Assembly (NCBI GenBank): GCA_902626645.1
Contig: CACOGC010000007.1
Location: 1-43,672, forward strand
Source of the DNA: an uncultured Pelagibacteraceae bacterium
GTDB lineage: Bacteria; Pseudomonadota; Alphaproteobacteria; Pelagibacterales; Pelagibacteraceae
DNA length: 43,672 nucleotides
Reading direction: 5' to 3'
Shown here: positions 39,732 to 43,672 of the stretch, in pieces
How positions within the stretch are numbered: position 1 is the first letter of the stretch
Layout of the letters: each line of letters starts with the position of its first letter
Translations under genes and position numbers: made by a program
Notes under the pieces: generated by a model
What the model was told of the DNA's origin: nothing
Databases searched by the model: none
What the model saw: the letters and a program-made list of their open reading frames with translations, nothing else

Positions 39732-40481
39732 ATGATTGGCATTTTAGGAGGAATGGGTACCCAAGCAGGTCTAGATTTTTGTAATAAGCTGGCAATTTTA
39801 TATAGGGGTAAGATCGATCAAGATTACCCTTTGTTTGTGCTTTATAACAAATCAAATATTCCTGGTAGACCTGAGTCGATTGGTATTCATACTGGCAAGC
39901 TATCAAACAAAATAAGTAATAAAAAGACTAAACAAAAATATTTATCTGTTTTAAAAAGTTTAGTTTATGGTTGTAATCTTTTAAAAAAAAGTAATTGTAA
40001 ATTTATAGTCATACCCTGTAATACAGCCCATTATTGGTATGATGATTTAAAAAAACGAATTAACTTACCAATAGTAAATATGCCTAAAGAAGTTTTTGTG
40101 CATGCTAAAAAAAAATGCAGAAAACATTCTTCTATTGGTTTGCTTGCTACAGAAGGAACTTTAAAAACAGGTATTTATAATAAGTTTTTTGATAAAGATT
40201 ATAATTTAGTTTTTCCAAATAATTCTATTCAAAGTAAGTCGGTAAACAAAGCTATAAGGCTTGTTAAAATGGGAAAGGTGAAACTAGCGAGCAAAGCTAT
40301 AAAACCAGCAATTAATTATTTAATCAAAAAAAAATGTAAAAAAATTATTCTTGGTTGTACAGAACTTCCTATTGCTATTTTCGCCTATAAATCATTTAAA
40401 ACAATTAAATCATCAAAAATATTTTTAGACCCAAATTTGATTTTAGCTAATGCTACGATGAAGAAATACCAAAATAGATAA
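39732..40481 (+). CDS. Aspartate/glutamate racemase family protein
   Basis: The 249-residue product has the two-cysteine racemase layout: G-I-L-G-G-M-G-T at the N-terminus, I-P-C-N-T-A-H-Y (about residues 94-101, first catalytic Cys) and L-G-C-T-E-L-P (about 213-219, second Cys). Family members interconvert L- and D-Asp or Glu without PLP. The amino acid cannot be determined. Its TAA overlaps the next ATG (TAATG). Confidence 0.88.
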   Translation: MIGILGGMGTQAGLDFCNKLAILYRGKIDQDYPLFVLYNKSNIPGRPESIGIHTGKLSNKISNKKTKQKYLSVLKSLVYGCNLLKKSNCKFIVIPCNTAHYWYDDLKKRINLPIVNMPKEVFVHAKKKCRKHSSIGLLATEGTLKTGIYNKFFDKDYNLVFPNNSIQSKSVNKAIRLVKMGKVKLASKAIKPAINYLIKKKCKKIILGCTELPIAIFAYKSFKTIKSSKIFLDPNLILANATMKKYQNR

Positions 40482-40891
40482 TGCCCTCTAAAGAAAAGCC
40501 TTATGTGTTACTGGTTGCAGAGGCAATTTACTTAAAAATTTGTGAGATAAAGAAAAAAAATCCTGAGCTGACAACAATTAATGCTATTGAAAATTTCATT
40601 GGATCAACAACCTACAATGAAATAAGCAGTGGAAAATTCCATAATGAGCTAATTGAAAAGGTATCAAAAAAGAAGGTGCCTGAGGAAACTTTAAGATTAC
40701 TTCATATTCAAAAAGATTTATCAATTAAGCAGTTAATTCAATATCCTGAATTATATTATGCAAAAAGTCACTATCCTCTCGAAATTTCGCAAAGGGCTTT
40801 CGATCATTTGTGGAGAATGTGTGAAAGTTATGAATTATGGTGCAAAGAGACAAAACAAAATAAATTAATAATACTTAATATTGTAGATTAA
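40481..40891 (+). CDS. Unknown small protein coupled to the racemase gene
   Basis: The 136-residue product has no signal peptide or membrane helix and is largely helical, with Tyr/Trp-rich C-terminal part (S-H-Y-P-L-E-I-S-Q-R-A-F-D-H-L-W-R-M-C-E-S-Y-E-L-W split across the end). I do not recognise a family. The TAATG overlap with the racemase gene shows that the two are co-translated. The DMT transporter gene follows after 19 bases. Confidence 0.65.
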   Translation: MPSKEKPYVLLVAEAIYLKICEIKKKNPELTTINAIENFIGSTTYNEISSGKFHNELIEKVSKKKVPEETLRLLHIQKDLSIKQLIQYPELYYAKSHYPLEISQRAFDHLWRMCESYELWCKETKQNKLIILNIVD

Positions 40892-40910
40892 ATAATTTAT
40901 AAGACCTGAA

Positions 40911-41759
40911 ATGGTCAAAATATTTCCACTCATATTTGTTTTACTTTGGTCTTCTGCATTTATAACCACTAAACCAATAATTGATTATAGCGACCCTTTT
41001 GCAGCATTGGCTTTTAGATTTTTTTTTGTAGCTGTAGGTTTTTTACTATTTTCATTTTATTTAAAACAATCAATCTTAATCCAAAAAAAACATTTAATAG
41101 AATCGATGTTAAGTGGTGTTCTTTTTCATGGACTATATTTAGGAGGTGTTTTTTACTCAATTTCAATAGGGATGCCGGCTGGTATTGCTGCTTTAATTGT
41201 GACCCTTCAACCAGTTTTAACAAATTTGCTCAGCGGACCTATATTAAATGAAAAGGTAACTTTACAACAATGGATAGGAGGTTTGTTAGGGTTTTTGGGG
41301 GCAACATTAGTTTTAGGTTTTGATGTGGGGTCTGGCATACCTCTCTTAGGATTAATCGCAACTATAATAGCTTTAATTTCAATAACAACTTCTACAATTT
41401 GGCAAAAAAAACTTAGTCATAATCTACCTTTATCTGTAAATAATTTTTATCAAGCAGTTGGTGGATGTTTATTTCACATCACAATCATAATATTATTTGT
41501 TGAACCATATATTTATTTTACTCAAACATTTTTAATAGCAATGAGCCATCAAATTTTTCTTGTATCTTTTGGTGCTTTTACAATTTTAATGTTTTTAATA
41601 AAAAAAAATTCAGCAAGCAAAACTGTTTCAATATTTTTTCTTATTCCTGCCACATCAGCTTTGATGGCTTGGTTTTTTTTAGGGGAAAATTTAACCAGTT
41701 TGGATATTTTAGGTTTTGTTATTACTACTGTAGGAGTTTACATAGCCACAAGAGACTAA
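40911..41759 (+). CDS. EamA/DMT-family transporter
   Basis: The 282-residue product has about ten membrane helices in two EamA repeats. The first opens I-F-P-L-I-F-V-L-L-W-S-S-A-F and has D-P-F-A-A-L-A-F-R-F; the middle shows A-L-I-V-T-L-Q-P-V-L-T; the second repeat ends with P-A-T-S-A-L-M-A-W-F-F-L-G-E and a last helix. Members export or import amino acids, nucleotide sugars or drugs. The neighbouring racemase-type gene hints at an amino acid, which is weak evidence. It converges on soxG with four bases between stops. Confidence 0.9.
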   Translation: MVKIFPLIFVLLWSSAFITTKPIIDYSDPFAALAFRFFFVAVGFLLFSFYLKQSILIQKKHLIESMLSGVLFHGLYLGGVFYSISIGMPAGIAALIVTLQPVLTNLLSGPILNEKVTLQQWIGGLLGFLGATLVLGFDVGSGIPLLGLIATIIALISITTSTIWQKKLSHNLPLSVNNFYQAVGGCLFHITIIILFVEPYIYFTQTFLIAMSHQIFLVSFGAFTILMFLIKKNSASKTVSIFFLIPATSALMAWFFLGENLTSLDILGFVITTVGVYIATRD

Positions 41760-41763
41760 ATTA

Positions 41764-42351
41764 TTATCTTGCTATATAGCCAAACTCTAAAGATGCATCA
41801 GTAATTGAATGATAAAGAGACTCACCAAAACTCCTTAGCGCAAACAATCTTATTTTGTCTGGATTTGTATCTATCATGTCTACTGTAAATGCTATGTTGT
41901 GAAATGATGAATTAATTGAATTATTTTTCTTTAAATCATTAAAATTAAAGGGACAGCCTTTTTTTAATACTTCTTTTACATCTCGGCCTTCAATTTCTAT
42001 CACTGCTCTTGAATGTGATAAATCTGTAACTGCAAAATCTGTGTCTTTAAATATTGAATAAATATCCTTAACAATCTCCTTTTTTTCTGACACCAAAAGC
42101 CAATTTTTAGGACCGCTCCATAAAATTCTTATATCATTATTATTCACTACATTTAATGGATCATTTTTTAGTTTAAGTTGATTTATATTGATACTTTCCA
42201 AATTTATCTTTGAATTTTTATATTGAACTATTTGAACAATTGATAAATTTTTTAACTCAGAAATTTTCAAAAGTTCATCTTCATTTTTGTTGGCATGGTC
42301 ACCAAAATGACCCGTAGAATGAACATTGGATAATGCTGATATTGAACTCAT
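41764..42351 (-). CDS. soxG: Sarcosine oxidase gamma subunit
   Basis: The 195-residue product resembles SoxG, the small subunit of heterotetrameric sarcosine oxidase, which oxidatively demethylates sarcosine to glycine. It has I-R-I-L-W-S-G-P-K-N-W-L near residue 73, D-L-S-H-S-R-A-V-I-E-I-E-G (about 103-115), K-K-G-C-P-F-N-F and a C-terminal R-S-F-G-E-S-L-Y-H. The GcvT-like half fold is as expected. It overlaps soxA by four bases (ATGA), the normal order. Confidence 0.88.
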   Translation of the reverse strand: MSSISALSNVHSTGHFGDHANKNEDELLKISELKNLSIVQIVQYKNSKINLESININQLKLKNDPLNVVNNNDIRILWSGPKNWLLVSEKKEIVKDIYSIFKDTDFAVTDLSHSRAVIEIEGRDVKEVLKKGCPFNFNDLKKNNSINSSFHNIAFTVDMIDTNPDKIRLFALRSFGESLYHSITDASLEFGYIAR

Positions 42352-43672
42352 GATCTCACTCTTTCACCTTTTGGATCAACATAATGTGAGGAGACTATTT
42401 CAACTGGTATTATTTTGTTTTTAAGCGGAGACATTACAAATAATTTTTCTCCAATCATATTTTTTCCATCCTTTAGAATAGCTAGAGAAAATGGATTATC
42501 ATACTCGACGCTCCAGCATGAAGCTGAAATATAACCTAATTTAGGATTAGGTGACGGTGCTTTCGAGTCCTTAACTAAGTGAGAACCTTCTGGTATACTT
42601 GTTTTTTTATCTAATGGAACAACACCAACAACTTTTTGTCTGTCTTCGGCCGTGAAAGCTTCTCTAATTAAAGATCTTTTTCCAATAAAATCTTTTTTCT
42701 TACTTAATAGTCCCTCCAAGGAGTTATCATAAGGAATTGTTCTACCATCAAGTTCTGAACCAGCTACATGGCCCATTTCAATTCTAAGTGTTGATAAAGC
42801 TTCTGTTCCATAAGGTTGTATCTCAAATTGTTCACCAACTTCTATAATTTTCTCCCACATGAAATTACCATTATTAGACTCAACATTAACCTCGTAGGCG
42901 AGTTCACCTGAAAATGAAATTCTAAAAATTCTTGCTTTGACTCCAAATAAATCCCCTTCCATATAACCCATAAAAGGAAGTCCTTCATTTGATACATCAG
43001 AATTAGGGAATAATTTTTGTAATAAATTTCTTGATTTTGGACCAGCTATTGCAGCTCCAGCCCATTGTTCAGTGCTGGAAACCACGTTAACATTTAACTC
43101 TGGCCAAACTAATTGTAAATAATATTCTAAATGTGAAAGAACATTTGCAGCTTGTGCAGTCGTTGTTGTCATGTGGTAATGGTTTTCTGATATTCTTGTT
43201 GTAGTTCCATCATCCATTACAATACCATCTTCTCTCAACATCACACCATATCGAGCTTTACCAACTGGTAGTTTTAACCAGGCGTTGGTATAAACTCTAT
43301 TTAATAGTTCTGCTGCATCTGGTCCTTTAATATCTATTTTGCCTAATGTAGTAACATCACAAACTCCAACATTTGTTCTTACATTTTTTGCTTCTCTTTT
43401 TGATGCTTCAAATAAATCTTCATTTCCACGTTTGTAATATCTTGGTCTTAACCAAACTCCAGCATCAACAAATACCGCATTATTTTTTTCATGCCATGAG
43501 TGCATTGGGGATTTTCTTGTAGGTTTTGAATGTTTGCCAACTTCTCTTCCTACAATTGCACCTATTGAAACTGGTGTATAAGGTGGTCTAAAAGTAGTAT
43601 GCCCTACTGCTGGGACTACTTTATTTTCTATTTTTGATACTAATTGTAATCCATTTAAATTACTTGTTTTAC
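42348..43672 (-). CDS. soxA: Sarcosine oxidase alpha subunit, 5' part outside the window
   Basis: The minus frame is open to the window's right edge, giving about 440 residues of the C-terminal part of SoxA (usually about 1000). The piece runs from a linker with T-F-R-P-P-Y-T-P-V-S-I-G-A-I-V-G, typical for SoxA between the FAD/NAD domains and the folate domain, into a GcvT-like folate-binding domain (V-G-V-C-D-V-T-T-L-G-K-I-D-I-K-G-P-D-A near its start, G-T-E-A-L-S-T-L-R-I-E-M-G-H later). The subunit transfers the sarcosine methyl to tetrahydrofolate. An internal ATG at 43505 is not the start. soxB and soxD probably lie further right, unseen. Confidence 0.92.
   Translation of the reverse strand, partial: KTSNLNGLQLVSKIENKVVPAVGHTTFRPPYTPVSIGAIVGREVGKHSKPTRKSPMHSWHEKNNAVFVDAGVWLRPRYYKRGNEDLFEASKREAKNVRTNVGVCDVTTLGKIDIKGPDAAELLNRVYTNAWLKLPVGKARYGVMLREDGIVMDDGTTTRISENHYHMTTTTAQAANVLSHLEYYLQLVWPELNVNVVSSTEQWAGAAIAGPKSRNLLQKLFPNSDVSNEGLPFMGYMEGDLFGVKARIFRISFSGELAYEVNVESNNGNFMWEKIIEVGEQFEIQPYGTEALSTLRIEMGHVAGSELDGRTIPYDNSLEGLLSKKKDFIGKRSLIREAFTAEDRQKVVGVVPLDKKTSIPEGSHLVKDSKAPSPNPKLGYISASCWSVEYDNPFSLAILKDGKNMIGEKLFVMSPLKNKIIPVEIVSSHYVDPKGERVRS

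Noticed and set aside
1..43672. Mobile elements, CRISPR arrays, tRNA or rRNA genes
   Set aside because: I found no transposase, integrase or phage protein, no regularly spaced direct repeats, and no tRNA-like T-loop in the gaps.

Overview
The window looks like a chromosomal segment from a streamlined marine alphaproteobacterium of the SAR11 / Pelagibacter type. This is an inference from very AT-rich sequence, Lys/Asn/Ile-rich proteins, gene gaps of a few bases, many TAATG or ATGA overlaps, and a repertoire built around one-carbon, sulfur and osmolyte metabolism (a DmdA-related folate protein, dimethylglycine dehydrogenase, SoxA/SoxG, AcuI). I saw no tRNA, rRNA, insertion sequence, phage gene or CRISPR array. 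The two edges cut genes: an autotransporter at the left and SoxA at the right.

Layout: (1) 1-2431, minus: truncated autotransporter, LysE/ArgO exporter, VOC protein. (2) 2503-4070, plus: cysE-cysK. (3) 4112-8078, plus: a dense run of small secreted proteins, two small unknown proteins, a cupin, an NTF2-like protein, a periplasmic cupredoxin, an HCCA-isomerase-like protein, a DUF2798 membrane protein and an unusual SMR-family protein. (4) 8071-10044: HisN-like phosphatase (minus) and a TauD/GBBH-type dioxygenase (plus). (5) 10045-10577: a long gap, exceptional for this genome style, holding a frame-disrupted small membrane ORF, a 15-bp inverted repeat, a tiny ORF with an ideal Shine-Dalgarno sequence and a chain of hairpins. 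(6) 10578-13792: methyltransferase, DUF4396, persulfide dioxygenase, periplasmic thioredoxin, AzlCD. (7) 13814-17850: ferric iron ABC transporter behind Fur-like boxes, with a tiny CxxC protein and a hairpin between binding protein and permease. (8) 17899-21937: LysR regulator, AcuI, FolE, HisI, a 2OG oxygenase, DUF2237. (9) 21938-27714, minus: dimethylglycine dehydrogenase, EtfB, EtfA, ETF-quinone oxidoreductase. (10) 27769-30929, minus: DUF4864, flavodoxin-fold reductase, CoA-binding protein, ECHDC3-like crotonase, nucleotidyltransferase and APS-kinase-like protein. (11) 31029-33136, plus: MTHFR-like protein overlapping a DmdA-related GcvT-fold protein, then a hairpin terminator. (12) 33147-37186: Yip1 protein with a microprotein, and a minus cluster of M19-like peptidase homologue, large unknown, DUF3726 and a 52-aa zinc-ribbon protein. 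(13) 37288-41759, plus: purE-purK-GNAT, cspA, racemase, unknown, DMT transporter. (14) 41764-43672, minus: soxG and the 3' part of soxA.

How it fits together: three separate loci carry GcvT-fold folate domains (DMGDH, DmdA-like, SoxA). They would strip methyl groups from N- or S-methylated substrates and load them on tetrahydrofolate. Electrons from DMGDH would pass through EtfAB and ETF-QO to quinone, all encoded in one minus-strand run. The MTHFR-like/DmdA-like pair would generate and oxidise methyl-THF from a substrate I cannot name. The loci I consider most worth following are that pair, the structured 10.3-10.6 kb intergenic region, the M19/DUF3726 cluster and the SMR protein lacking its hallmark glutamate.
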